A stretch of 64,000 bases of DNA, from NCBI GenBank assembly GCA_020041925.1, contig CP083409.1, one strand, 5' to 3'. The translations under genes and the position numbers were made by a program. This DNA comes from Faucicola osloensis_D. GTDB taxonomy: Bacteria > Pseudomonadota > Gammaproteobacteria > Pseudomonadales > Moraxellaceae. Below the pieces are notes generated by a model. The model was not told the DNA's origin. It did no database searches and saw only the letters and a program-made list of their open reading frames with translations. Position 1 is the stretch's first letter. Every line of letters begins with the position of its first letter. Below, one piece after another: positions 9,701 to 18,786 of this stretch.

Positions 9701-10534
9701 TTACTGCAAAAAAGTACCCAGACGTTGACCCATTGTCACCGGCACTGAATTATAAAGACCTGCACCCCAAGCCATGCCCGCTGATTTTGGTAACACCACA
9801 ATCGCCGTTGAGCCCAAATAAAACCGCCCAAGTTCATCGCCTTTTTTCAATGTCATTTGATGGGTTTGACGCTGCACGCGATCGCTACGTTTGATTTTGC
9901 CTGTAGCCACTGTTTCAATCCCTGCTACAATCATCGCTCCGACTAGCACAACACAAGCTTTACCAAATTCGGTATCAAACACACACACGCAGCGCTCATT
10001 ACGGGCAAACAAATCGGTAATGTTTTCAGCGGTCTCGTTATTGACCGAGAATAGCTGTCCTGGCACATAGATGGTTTCTACCAAAGTGCCGTCAAACGGC
10101 ATATGCACGCGGTGATAATTGGTCGGTGCCAAATACACGGTGACAAAACTTCCCTCTTGCATGGCTTTGCCAAGTTCATAATCCGCGAGCAATTGCCCAA
10201 CTTCATACGATTTGCCTTTGACTTGCAGGATTTGGTCTTTATTGATTTGCCCCAATTGCGATATCATGCCATCTGCAGGACAGATCAGCGCATCTGGGTC
10301 ATCATCAATCTTGCGCGCGCCATCTTTGAGCTCACGGGTAAAAAAATCATTAAAACTGTCATACTGAGAAAAACTACCGCGCGCATATTCCTCTAGCTTG
10401 ATGTCATACACCGAAGCAAAGGTACGAATAAAGGTTTTTTTCACCATCGGATGACGGCTTTGGGCAAGACGACCTGCGATTTCACTGATTTTTTGTTGTG
10501 GGACAAGCGATTGTAACGTCGTAAACAAGGTCAT
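9701..10534 (-). CDS. psd: phosphatidylserine decarboxylase (proenzyme)
   Basis: Inner-membrane pyruvoyl enzyme that makes phosphatidylethanolamine. The 277-residue proenzyme has the catalytic Asp in PADG (Asp88), His in YHRVHMP (about 141-144) and the self-cleavage motif LGST with Ser242, which becomes the pyruvoyl group of the small alpha chain (about 36 residues). Length and motif order are those of the bacterial type I enzyme. It is divergent from dtd across 151 bp and has its own terminator. Confidence 0.95.
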   Translation of the reverse strand: MTLFTTLQSLVPQQKISEIAGRLAQSRHPMVKKTFIRTFASVYDIKLEEYARGSFSQYDSFNDFFTRELKDGARKIDDDPDALICPADGMISQLGQINKDQILQVKGKSYEVGQLLADYELGKAMQEGSFVTVYLAPTNYHRVHMPFDGTLVETIYVPGQLFSVNNETAENITDLFARNERCVCVFDTEFGKACVVLVGAMIVAGIETVATGKIKRSDRVQRQTHQMTLKKGDELGRFYLGSTAIVVLPKSAGMAWGAGLYNSVPVTMGQRLGTFLQ

Positions 10535-10685
10535 AAGTTACTCGAGATTGGCATTTTAAAGTTGGCTTATTATAATCAAAATCCCCCTTAGAATCACGGT
10601 ATATTAAACACTGGGCTACGAGTTAAGCGACAAGCTAGCTGTTAAGTTAAGCCGCTTACGCTCAAACTGACGGATAGGAAAAATC

Positions 10686-11138
10686 ATGAAAGCAGTACTA
10701 CAACGGGTGAAATTTGCCAAAGTAGCAGTTAACCAAGCGCCTCACCCACAACAAATCGTCGGCGAGATTGCACACGGCGTACTTGTCTACCTTGGACTTG
10801 GGCATGATGATACGCTTGCGATGGGGCAAAAAATGATTGATAAAATCCTCACCTATCGCGTATTTGAAAATGAAGTAGGCAAAATGGATAAAAACGTGCA
10901 ACAAGTCAATGGCGGCTTACTGTTAGTGTCGCAGTTTACTCTCCTTGCCAATACCCAATCGGGTAGACGTCCTGATTTTAAGCCCGCGATGGCGCCCGAC
11001 ACTGCCAAAGCTTTGTTTGCCCAGATAGTCGCATATGCAAGGACGCAATATGCAGCCGTGCAGACAGGCGAATTTGGCGCAGATATGCAAGTCAGCAGTT
11101 GCAATGATGGTCCGATAAATTTTATTTTTGAACTGTGA
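10686..11138 (+). CDS. dtd: D-aminoacyl-tRNA deacylase
   Basis: Homodimeric proofreading enzyme that removes D-amino acids (and Gly from tRNA-Ala) mischarged on tRNA. 150 residues, the usual length is about 145. It begins MKAVLQRV and carries the two active-site motifs: SQFTLLAN (usual SQFTL) near residue 80 and, near the C-terminus, NDGPINF where most DTDs have NDGPVTF. GATAGGAAAAATC precedes the ATG. It looks monocistronic. Confidence 0.93.
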   Translation: MKAVLQRVKFAKVAVNQAPHPQQIVGEIAHGVLVYLGLGHDDTLAMGQKMIDKILTYRVFENEVGKMDKNVQQVNGGLLLVSQFTLLANTQSGRRPDFKPAMAPDTAKALFAQIVAYARTQYAAVQTGEFGADMQVSSCNDGPINFIFEL

Positions 11139-11221
11139 GGCGACTTGTATTAACTGCTAAAACTTCAGTCAAACACCGAATTTTTTACAACACCACAAAT
11201 AAAAGCTCTAAAAACTTATCG

Positions 11222-11239
11222 TTGTCATTTTTTTGTCAT
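11222..11239 (+). promoter_or_regulatory. Pho box upstream of phoB
   Basis: Two identical heptamers TTGTCAT at 11222-11228 and 11233-11239 are spaced exactly 11 bp start to start, the geometry of the PhoB-binding consensus CTGTCAT-n4-CTGTCAT. A -10-like TAATAT follows 12 bp later (11252-11257). A third TTGTCAT is at 11274-11280. Activated promoters of this class lack a normal -35, as here. This implies autoregulation of phoBR under phosphate limitation (inference). Confidence 0.75.
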
Positions 11240-11327
11240 ATTCTGAAGTTGTAATATGGGCATTGTAATATTGTTGTCATAAAATTATTTTGACAAACAG
11301 TTGCCTATTTTATCGCTTGAGAAATTT

Positions 11328-12026
11328 ATGAAAAATGAAACTATTTTGGTAGTGGAAGATGAGCCTGCCATTCGAGAAATGATCGTGACCACACTAGAGA
11401 TGGCAGGATTTGATTGTTTGCAAGCCTCAGAAGTCTCTCAAGCCCATCATTTGGTGGTCGATCATCGCCCTAACCTCATCTTATTAGATTGGATGTTACC
11501 CAATGGGCTATCAGGCATTGATTTATGCCGCCGCCTGAAAAAAGATGAAATGCTCTCTGAAATTCCTATCATCATGCTCACCGCCAAAGGCGAAGAAGAC
11601 AACAAAGTTCAAGGACTTGACGCTGGGGCAGATGACTATATCACCAAGCCGTTTTCCACCCGTGAATTGGTTTCCCGTATCAAAGCGGTATTGCGCCGTA
11701 GTAGCGCATTGTCAGGCGAAAAACCCATTGACGTAGGCGGCTTGTCGCTAGACCCTGCCAGTCAGCGCGTGAGTGCCAATAACAAAGCGGTAGATATCGG
11801 ACCGACAGAGTATCGGCTACTTGCTTTTTTTATGAGTCATCCCGAGCGGGCTTATACCCGTACCCAGCTACTCGATCAAGTTTGGGGTGGCAATGTGTAT
11901 GTCGAAGATCGTACCATTGACGTGCATATCCGCCGCCTGCGTAAAGTGCTTGAGCCATTTGGGTTTGCGGACTATATCCAAACTGTACGTGGCACAGGCT
12001 ATCGCTTTTCTAATAAAATCGACTAA
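11328..12026 (+). CDS. phoB: phosphate regulon response regulator PhoB
   Basis: OmpR/PhoB-class transcription factor of 232 residues. The receiver domain has the acidic pair ED at 10-11, the phospho-acceptor Asp54 in LLDWMLPNG and the switch Lys in ITKPF near 105. A C-terminal winged helix ends with IDVHIRRLRKVL and VRGTGYRF. ATG 11328 is used, with GAGAAAT before it; an in-frame TTG at 11301 is not credible. phoR follows 69 bp downstream. The Pho box at 11222-11239 suggests positive self-control. Confidence 0.93.
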   Translation: MKNETILVVEDEPAIREMIVTTLEMAGFDCLQASEVSQAHHLVVDHRPNLILLDWMLPNGLSGIDLCRRLKKDEMLSEIPIIMLTAKGEEDNKVQGLDAGADDYITKPFSTRELVSRIKAVLRRSSALSGEKPIDVGGLSLDPASQRVSANNKAVDIGPTEYRLLAFFMSHPERAYTRTQLLDQVWGGNVYVEDRTIDVHIRRLRKVLEPFGFADYIQTVRGTGYRFSNKID

Positions 12027-12095
12027 CAATAGTCTGATTAATCGCATTGAAATTTTTGCCAACTTATCCCAACTTCGCTATAGTAAGCTTTCTCA

Positions 12096-13424
12096 ATGGA
12101 TGCTAGAAAAATTAATATGTGGGCGAGCATTTCACCCGTCGTGACAGCTGGGGTTGCCGGGCTGTTGATTGGCGGGCTATTAGGGTTTTGGGGTTGGGGA
12201 CTGGCGATAGGGCTTTGCCTGTATCAGCTATATTTTTTATGGTCGATACAACGCTTTAAAGCATGGTATAACAAAAACCCCGATGAGCCGCCGCCTGCCT
12301 TTGAGTCCAACCTTAGTGTCGTTGCCAGCAATATCTACCAAGTCAATCGCCAAGAGAAATTGGCGCATCAGCAAACCGTTTCGCTGGTGCAAAAAGTGCG
12401 TGACTCGCTGAGCGCATTGCAAGACTCGATTATTCTAATTGACAAAAATGACTGTATCGAATGGTGGAACAACTCTGCCGAGCGGCTTTTTCAATTTAAA
12501 GCGCCCGACCAAGGTCGCAATGTGTTGACCATTATTCGCAACCCGCTTTTTCATCAATATTATCACCACATTGAAGACTATCCAGATGGTGTGCGTATCC
12601 ATAACCCGTCTAATATCGAGCGCTATGTGCAGTGCAAGATTACCAAATTTGGGCAAGAAAAATTACTGCTGATTTATGATGTCACCCGTTTTCAGCATTT
12701 AGAACAGATGCGAAAAGACTTTGTGGCAAATGTTTCGCATGAACTTCGCACGCCGCTTACCGTCATCATGGGGTATGTGGAGACTTTGAGTGAACAGCCT
12801 GATTTAGATCCGCGTATTGCTCGCGCGTTTACTCAGATGATGCAGCAAAGTCAGCGCATGAATAACATTATCAATGACTTACTGTTATTATCTCGACTAG
12901 AGAACGATGAAAAGCCCACTGAACCCAAAGACATTGACATTCCCAAAATGCTGATGCAATTGTTTGACGATGCGCAGATGTACAACAAGTCATACGACCA
13001 TATGATTCATTTGCATATCGACAGCACGTTACATATTTTGGGTTATGAAGATTATCTGCGAAGTGCGCTCAGTAACCTGATTACCAATGCCATGAAATAC
13101 ACCCCAAAAGGTGGTGAGATTAGTATTAGTTGGCATGAGTGTGACGCGGGGGTATGTTTTAGCGTGACCGACAATGGCATTGGTATCGAGCAGCGTCATA
13201 TTCAGCGCTTAACCGAGCGTTTTTATCGCGTGGACACGGGTCGAAGCCGTGACACAGGGGGTACCGGTTTGGGGCTAGCGATTGTCAAGCATGTCTTGTA
13301 TCAGCACCATGCCACCTTGGATATCACCTCCACAGTCGGCAAAGGCTCGACCTTCACTGTGACCTTTCCAAAATCTGCCAGTATCCCAACCCAATCTCTT
13401 AATCCTGCAAGCCCACAAAGTTAA
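12096..13424 (+). CDS. phoR: phosphate regulon sensor histidine kinase PhoR
   Basis: 442-residue membrane kinase that phosphorylates PhoB. Two N-terminal membrane helices (about residues 11-50) without a periplasmic domain, as in E. coli PhoR, then a PAS domain (about 103-200), the HisKA box with His215 in VSHELRTPLTV, and an HATPase domain with NLITNAMKYTP (N box), VTDNGIGI (G1) and GGTGLGLAIVKH (G2). The last nine codons overlap the 3' end of the convergent dadA gene by 26 bp. Confidence 0.93.
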   Translation: MDARKINMWASISPVVTAGVAGLLIGGLLGFWGWGLAIGLCLYQLYFLWSIQRFKAWYNKNPDEPPPAFESNLSVVASNIYQVNRQEKLAHQQTVSLVQKVRDSLSALQDSIILIDKNDCIEWWNNSAERLFQFKAPDQGRNVLTIIRNPLFHQYYHHIEDYPDGVRIHNPSNIERYVQCKITKFGQEKLLLIYDVTRFQHLEQMRKDFVANVSHELRTPLTVIMGYVETLSEQPDLDPRIARAFTQMMQQSQRMNNIINDLLLLSRLENDEKPTEPKDIDIPKMLMQLFDDAQMYNKSYDHMIHLHIDSTLHILGYEDYLRSALSNLITNAMKYTPKGGEISISWHECDAGVCFSVTDNGIGIEQRHIQRLTERFYRVDTGRSRDTGGTGLGLAIVKHVLYQHHATLDITSTVGKGSTFTVTFPKSASIPTQSLNPASPQS

Positions 13425-14748
13425 AATTTACTTGTGGCTGACGCCCTTGCATGATATCAGCCATCGCTTTTGCTGAGCCGTTCGAGTGCGTCCAGCCCAA
13501 AGTGCCATGTCCCGTGTTGAGATACAAATTATCAATACGTCCTTGACGATTGACCGCGCGACCGATAATCGGCACATTTGACGGTGTCATCGGTCGCAGC
13601 CCTGTCCAATAATTTGGCTGGGTCAAATCTACCGCATCCCCAAACACCTCTCTCACACGCCGCGTAATCGCTTGGCAACGAACGGGATTGAGCTCAAGGT
13701 TAAAGCCGTTAAATTCAGCCGTTCCTGCTACTCGCAAGCGATCGCCTAAGCGCGAGTATACCAGCTTAAACTCATCATCAATCAAGCTCACATAAGGTGT
13801 CTCATCGGGTCGCAACACGGGGTACGTGGCTGAATAACCTTTGGCAGGATAGATGGGTAGATTGATACCCAAATCTTTGACTAAGGCAGGACTATAGCTC
13901 CCTAACGCCAGTACATACGCATCGGCGGACAGTATCTGTGACTGCGCTGGCAAAGCCGCATTATCTTTGCTATCAACGGAGATTACTTCCACACCGTCAA
14001 TGTGCTGGTTATGATAAACAAGTCGTTTGATGGCAGTATTAAATAAAAATGTTACCCCTTGCTGTTGACAAAGTGCTGCCAAGCGATGGGTGAATTTTTG
14101 CGCATCCCCTGATTCATCAAGTGCGGTATAAGTCGCCCCAACCAATTCTTTGCCAATACCAGTTAACGCAGGCTCTAATTCTATCGCTTTATCCACACTA
14201 ATCACTTGCCGATCACAACCCAATTGCTGCATCCGCTTAGTGGGTGCTATCGCTGCTTGAAACTCAGCATGATCGGTATAAAAATGCATAATACCGCGTG
14301 TCAGACAGTCATAATCAATGCCCGTTTGCGCCCTAACCTCCCCCAGTACTTGCCGAGAGTATAATCCTAAATTGACCATTTGCACCAAATTAGCATCGGC
14401 ACTTTTCGCATTGCACTGCTGCAAAAACTGCCAACCCCATCGCCACAGCGCCATATCAGGGGCTGTATCTTGTCCCGCGTTGCCCGGCAAACCCAACAAC
14501 CGACGCCAGCGAAACAACAATGGCGCATCTTCTCGCAATAACCATTTTAGCGCTTTATAGGGTGTATGAGGAGTTGCCCAAGGTGTAGCATGTGACACAG
14601 ATATTTGCCCACCATTGGCAAACGATGTTGACAATGCAGCGCTACTTTCACGCTCGATTACCGTTACCTCAAACCCTGCTTGTCGAAGCTGCCAAGCAGT
14701 AGTGACACCCACCACCCCTGCACCAAGCACGATTACCTGCTTTGTCAT
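13399..14748 (-). CDS. dadA: D-amino acid dehydrogenase small subunit (FAD-dependent)
   Basis: Membrane-associated flavoenzyme that oxidises D-alanine and other D-amino acids to 2-oxo acids, passing electrons to the respiratory chain. It starts MTKQVIVLGAGVVGVTTAW with the FAD-binding GxGxxG, has the DadA-type tract FANGGQISVSHATPWA near residue 45, and ends with the second FAD contact LNTGHGTLGWTHSNGSAK. ATG 14748 is chosen because AAGG stands 7 nt upstream; the frame is open further to 14811. 449 residues against about 432 for E. coli. Its 3' end overlaps phoR. No racemase gene is adjacent. Confidence 0.9.
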   Translation of the reverse strand: MTKQVIVLGAGVVGVTTAWQLRQAGFEVTVIERESSAALSTSFANGGQISVSHATPWATPHTPYKALKWLLREDAPLLFRWRRLLGLPGNAGQDTAPDMALWRWGWQFLQQCNAKSADANLVQMVNLGLYSRQVLGEVRAQTGIDYDCLTRGIMHFYTDHAEFQAAIAPTKRMQQLGCDRQVISVDKAIELEPALTGIGKELVGATYTALDESGDAQKFTHRLAALCQQQGVTFLFNTAIKRLVYHNQHIDGVEVISVDSKDNAALPAQSQILSADAYVLALGSYSPALVKDLGINLPIYPAKGYSATYPVLRPDETPYVSLIDDEFKLVYSRLGDRLRVAGTAEFNGFNLELNPVRCQAITRRVREVFGDAVDLTQPNYWTGLRPMTPSNVPIIGRAVNRQGRIDNLYLNTGHGTLGWTHSNGSAKAMADIMQGRQPQVNFNFVGLQD

Positions 14749-14815
14749 AACTTGCCTTACTGTCATTAGCTGATGAATATGTATAGATAAAAAATGTAGA
14801 TTGACTAGCAATCAA

Positions 14816-14849
14816 TAAAAAGCCCCCAGTTATCATGGAGGCTTTTTTT
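14816..14849 (-). terminator. rho-independent terminator of mscL
   Basis: On the minus strand GCCTCCA pairs with TGGGGGC (one wobble) around a 7-nt loop; flanking A and T runs lengthen the stem and supply the U tract. It lies about 55 bp beyond the mscL stop and upstream of dadA, separating the two. Confidence 0.75.
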
Positions 14850-14903
14850 CATTTATAAATAACATGGGCTGAAATTTTAATCTATCAGCGTGAGTACAAA
14901 CCG

Positions 14904-15335
14904 TTATTTACTTAATTTACTGCTGATTTCACGTAACAATAGTACTTCTTCTGAAGGTTCTGGTGCAGCCGCTTCTTGCGCTTCGCTTTGACGGCGTAGG
15001 CGGTTCATGGCTTTCACCAACATAAATATAATAAATGCCAAAATAATAAAATTGATTAGGATGGTGACAAAGTTACCATAAGCAAATACAGGCACACCCG
15101 CTTTTTTCAGCGCATCATACGTCATAGCAGTGCCTGCAGGTACATCACCTAACACCACAAACATATTGGTAAAATCGATTCTGCCGCCCATAATCGCAGA
15201 GATAATCGGCATAATAATATCTTCTACCAATGACGTCGTGATTTTACCAAATGCCCCGCCGATGATGACACCCACTGCCAAATCCATCACGTTGCCTTTG
15301 AGGGCAAACTCTTTAAATTCTGACATCATACTCAT
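14904..15335 (-). CDS. mscL: large-conductance mechanosensitive channel MscL
   Basis: Homopentameric inner-membrane channel that releases solutes on hypo-osmotic shock. 143 residues. The amphipathic N-terminus SEFKEFALKGNVMDLAVGVIIGGAFGKI contains the pore-lining first helix with the conserved Gly/Ala pattern; a second helix follows at about residues 78-105 and a charged cytoplasmic helix (SEEVLLLREISSKL) closes the protein. Three Met codons lie at the start (MSMMSEF), so the true start may be 15326. GGAGAAG precedes 15335, which favours it. Confidence 0.95.
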   Translation of the reverse strand: MSMMSEFKEFALKGNVMDLAVGVIIGGAFGKITTSLVEDIIMPIISAIMGGRIDFTNMFVVLGDVPAGTAMTYDALKKAGVPVFAYGNFVTILINFIILAFIIFMLVKAMNRLRRQSEAQEAAAPEPSEEVLLLREISSKLSK

Positions 15336-15383
15336 ATAACTTCTCCTACTTTCAAAATAATTGCTACAATCGTTGACTAAAAG

Positions 15384-15401
15384 CCCTTATCATCATAAGG
15401 G
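15384..15401. repeat. 7-bp inverted repeat in the mscL upstream region
   Basis: CCCTTAT and ATAAGGG are separated by only CATC. It lies about 49 bp upstream of the mscL start, within the promoter or leader. No T run follows on either strand, so it is not an obvious terminator; a stem-loop in the leader or an operator is possible. Confidence 0.4.
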
Positions 15402-15450
15402 ATTGTGTAAAATTTTAAACCTTTGCTTTGCAAGCGTGTAGATTAAATTA

Positions 15451-15479
15451 AAAAAGCTTGTAACAGGTACAAGCTTTTT
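15451..15479 (-). terminator. rho-independent terminator of typA
   Basis: A perfect 12-bp inverted repeat (AAAAAGCTTGTA with TACAAGCTTTTT) around a 5-nt loop, with the A/T ends giving a U tract. It lies about 50 bp past the typA stop codon. Confidence 0.85.
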
Positions 15480-15527
15480 GTAAATAAATGTTAGGCTTTC
15501 TAAAATTTTTATCGCGTAGAATCGCTA

Positions 15528-17366
15528 TTATTTACGACCGTTACGTTTACGTTCATTCTCAGTCAAGTATTTTTTGCGTAGACGAATTGACTTTGGTGTC
15601 ACTTCAACCAGCTCATCATCTTCAATAAATTCAAGCGCTTGTTCAAGGGTAAAAATGATTGGCGGCGTTAAAATAATCGCATCATCGGTACCACTGGCGC
15701 GCACGTTCGTCAATTGTTTTGCTTTGGTTGGATTGACTACCATGTCATCGCTACGTGAGTTTTGACCGACAATCATGCCTTCATATACTTCAGTTTGTGG
15801 TGATACAAACATACGACCACGTTCTTGAAGGTTAAATAGCGCATAGCCCAATACAGTACCATTCACCATAGAAATCAACACCCCATTTTGGCGTTTTGCC
15901 ACATCGCCTGTTTTCACAGGACCATAATGTGAGAAACTTGAGGTCATGATACCAGTACCTGAGGTAATGGTTAAGAACTCAGAGCGAAAACCAATTAAAC
16001 CACGTGACGGTACTACCGCTTCAATACGGATACGACCTTTACCGTCAACTTCCATATTGGTCAATTCGCCTTTACGGTAACCCATTTGCTCCATTACCGC
16101 GCCTTGGTGCTGTTCTTCAACGTCAAAAATCACATTTTCAAACGGCTCTTGTTTTTCACCCTCTATTTCACGAACAATTACTTCTGGACGTGATACACCC
16201 AGCTCAAAACCTTCACGGCGCATATTCTCAATCAATACAGATAAATGAAGTTCCCCACGACCTGATACTTTAAATTTATCAGGACTGTCGGTATCTTCTA
16301 CGCGAAGTGCCACGTTATGAATTAACTCACGTTCTAGGCGTTCACGAATATTGCGCGACGTCACGAATTTACCTTCTTTACCCGCAAATGGTGAGTTGTT
16401 CACTTGGAAAGTCATCGATACAGTTGGCTCATCGACACTTAGCGGTGGTAAGGCTTCTACGTTTTGTGGATCACAAATAGTATCAGAAATATTTAACGCA
16501 TCGATACCGGTGATACAGACGATATCACCTGCCTGCGCCATAGGTACTTCGATACGGTCAAGACCATGGTAACCCATGATTTGTAGGATACGGCCGTTAC
16601 GTTTATTACCTTCTTTATCAACAATCGTTACAGGCGTATTGGTTTTAACTGACCCACGCTGAATACGACCGATACCAATCAAACCTTTGAAGTTATCATA
16701 ATCAAGGCTTGAAATCTGCATACGGAATGGACCGTCCGTATCCACCTGTGGTGGCTCAACAACATTTACGATGGTTTCAAACAATGGCTGCATATCTTCT
16801 GCAAGCTCGTCAGGCGATAACCCTGCAATACCATTCATGGCAGAGGTATAAACGATGGGAAAATCTAGCTGCTCATCTGTTGCACCCAAATTATCAAACA
16901 AATCAAACACCTGATCCATGACCCAGTCTGGACGTGCACTTGGTTTGTCAATTTTATTAATCACCACGATTGGCTTTAAGCCACGGGCAAATGCTTTTGA
17001 AGTCACAAAACGGGTTTGTGGCATAGGACCATCAACGGCATCAACTAATAACAACACACAGTCAACCATCGACATCACACGTTCAACTTCACCACCGAAG
17101 TCGGCGTGACCGGGGGTGTCGACGATGTTAATACGGTATTCAACGCCGTCTTTAGGATTGGTCCATTTGATCGCCGTGTTTTTGGCTAAAATGGTAATAC
17201 CACGCTCTTGCTCTAATGCGTTAGAGTCCATAACGCGTTCAACTTCTGCGGCACGCTCACCAAAAGTACCAGATTGTTGTAACAGTTTATCGACTAGAGT
17301 AGTTTTACCATGGTCAACGTGGGCAATAATCGCAATATTGCGAAGATTTTTGATTGAATCTGACAT
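15528..17366 (-). CDS. typA: translational GTPase TypA/BipA
   Basis: Ribosome-associated GTPase of the EF-G superfamily involved in ribosome assembly and stress adaptation. 612 residues, usual length. G1 is AHVDHGKT near residue 15, G2 is RGITI, G3 is DTPGHADFGG near 85, G4 is NKID near 137. Domains II, III, V and the BipA-specific C-terminal domain follow, ending with a basic tail. ATG 17366 agrees with the family's N-terminus (NLRNIAIIAHVD). Monocistronic with its own terminator. Confidence 0.96.
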   Translation of the reverse strand: MSDSIKNLRNIAIIAHVDHGKTTLVDKLLQQSGTFGERAAEVERVMDSNALEQERGITILAKNTAIKWTNPKDGVEYRINIVDTPGHADFGGEVERVMSMVDCVLLLVDAVDGPMPQTRFVTSKAFARGLKPIVVINKIDKPSARPDWVMDQVFDLFDNLGATDEQLDFPIVYTSAMNGIAGLSPDELAEDMQPLFETIVNVVEPPQVDTDGPFRMQISSLDYDNFKGLIGIGRIQRGSVKTNTPVTIVDKEGNKRNGRILQIMGYHGLDRIEVPMAQAGDIVCITGIDALNISDTICDPQNVEALPPLSVDEPTVSMTFQVNNSPFAGKEGKFVTSRNIRERLERELIHNVALRVEDTDSPDKFKVSGRGELHLSVLIENMRREGFELGVSRPEVIVREIEGEKQEPFENVIFDVEEQHQGAVMEQMGYRKGELTNMEVDGKGRIRIEAVVPSRGLIGFRSEFLTITSGTGIMTSSFSHYGPVKTGDVAKRQNGVLISMVNGTVLGYALFNLQERGRMFVSPQTEVYEGMIVGQNSRSDDMVVNPTKAKQLTNVRASGTDDAIILTPPIIFTLEQALEFIEDDELVEVTPKSIRLRKKYLTENERKRNGRK

Positions 17367-17487
17367 AAAAAAATAGCTCTTGAAAATTCGGCTAGGAAGG
17401 GAAATTAAAACACGCGGTAGTATAACATCTTATCGTTAAAAATAGATTAAATTTATCTAAGTTGAGTTTATAGGGGATAATAAAAAT

Positions 17488-17519
17488 AAAAAAAGCTACC
17501 AACGAGGGTAGCTTTTTTT
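17488..17519 (-). terminator. rho-independent terminator of ompA
   Basis: GCTACC pairs with GGTAGC inside A7/T7 flanks around a 6-nt loop. It lies 14 bp past the ompA stop codon and works well in the minus direction. Confidence 0.85.
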
Positions 17520-17532
17520 ATTTAATAGCTAA

Positions 17533-18696
17533 TTATTGTACGTTCATGTCTTTAGTTTGAACGGTTGTGCTAGATTTGTTACCAGTGATGATAGCATATA
17601 CACGGCGGTTCATTGCACGACCTTCAGCAGTGTTGTTGTCTGCGATTGGGCGGTCATAACCGTAACCCACTGTGCTAATACGTTGTGGTGCAACACCAAA
17701 TTGGTTAACTAACATTGATTTAACCGCATTTGCACGTGCTTCAGACAAACGTTGGTTGTAACGCGCAGATGGACCAGTTTTTGAAGCATGACCTTCAATT
17801 GAAGCTGTTGAATTTGGGTATTCATTCATTTTTTCAGCAACTTTTTGGATTTCTGGTTTGTACTGATCTTTGATGACAGTTTTGTCATTGTCAAAGAATA
17901 CACGTAATTCCATACGTAATGCTTCATCAGTTGGGATTTCACGTGGGCAACCATCAGCATCTACAACAACATTTAATGGGGTGCCTGGGCATTTGTCAAC
18001 ACTATTTAACACGCCATCTTGGTCGTCATCACCATCAGTTAAGATAACTGGTGCAGGCTCAACGGGAGTAGGTTCAACTACTGGTGCTGCTGGTGCTAAG
18101 TGACCACCTAGAACTACATTAAGACCTGCTAATGCTAGACCTTCCCACCAATCGTTATCGAAGTTATAAATCGCACGGCCTTCACCACGTAAGCTTAATG
18201 CGTCATTGATACGGTAGTAAGCACCAAGACCTAAGTTACCAATTGTGTCTTTAGAAGTATATTTCTTGTCATTGCTATCAACCAAAGAAGTTTTAGATTG
18301 ACCCGCACCGATTAACACATATGGCTTGAATGGGCTGTTAGTGTAGCCACTAAAGGTTTCTGTACCGATAGTAAAGTTACCTGAGTATGATTTTTGTTCA
18401 AAATCCCATCCGTTAACTTTATTACCATTGCCAGTCAATACATCAGAATCAGTTTCACCGTATTCTAATTCAAGCGCGATAGTAGGTGTCAATTCGATAC
18501 CAATACCTGCACCAGTGTATAAGTCGTTATCTTGGTGAGCACCAAAAAATTGTTCGCCTTGTTTATCTTCAGTATCACCAATACCATCTACATAGTGATA
18601 ACCTAGTAGTAAAGGTGTAACGGTAACGCCTGCGCTAGCGGCTACTGGCATAACAGCTGCAGCAACAACTGCTAGAGCGATTTTATTTAGCTTCAT
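17533..18696 (-). CDS. ompA: OmpA-family major outer membrane porin
   Basis: 387 residues. A signal peptide of about 22 residues ends VAASA. An eight-stranded beta-barrel (about 25-205) is followed by a Pro/Val linker (AAPVVEPTPVEPAPV), one thrombospondin-3-like calcium repeat (DGDDDQDGVLNSVDKCPGTP) and an OmpA_C peptidoglycan-binding domain. That organisation resembles Acinetobacter OmpA and Pseudomonas OprF. In the C-terminal domain the Arg that binds diaminopimelate is kept (Arg321, LSEAR), but the partner Asp of GHTDxTG is Ser305 here (GHASKTG). GGAGGACTTCT before the ATG is a strong ribosome site. Confidence 0.93.
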   Translation of the reverse strand: MKLNKIALAVVAAAVMPVAASAGVTVTPLLLGYHYVDGIGDTEDKQGEQFFGAHQDNDLYTGAGIGIELTPTIALELEYGETDSDVLTGNGNKVNGWDFEQKSYSGNFTIGTETFSGYTNSPFKPYVLIGAGQSKTSLVDSNDKKYTSKDTIGNLGLGAYYRINDALSLRGEGRAIYNFDNDWWEGLALAGLNVVLGGHLAPAAPVVEPTPVEPAPVILTDGDDDQDGVLNSVDKCPGTPLNVVVDADGCPREIPTDEALRMELRVFFDNDKTVIKDQYKPEIQKVAEKMNEYPNSTASIEGHASKTGPSARYNQRLSEARANAVKSMLVNQFGVAPQRISTVGYGYDRPIADNNTAEGRAMNRRVYAIITGNKSSTTVQTKDMNVQ

Positions 18697-18757
18697 AGAA
18701 GTCCTCCAAAGGATTGGCTCATTTTAAATTAAAATAACCTGACAGTTAATTCATAAA

Positions 18758-18786
18758 ATAACACATGTACTTTATGAACTTGTTAA
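18758..18786 (-). promoter_or_regulatory. candidate ompA promoter
   Basis: On the minus strand TTAACA (five of six to the -35 consensus) and TGTTAT (four of six to -10) are 17 bp apart. Transcription would start near 18751, leaving a leader of about 55 nt. The region is so A/T-rich that other pairings are possible. Confidence 0.35.
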
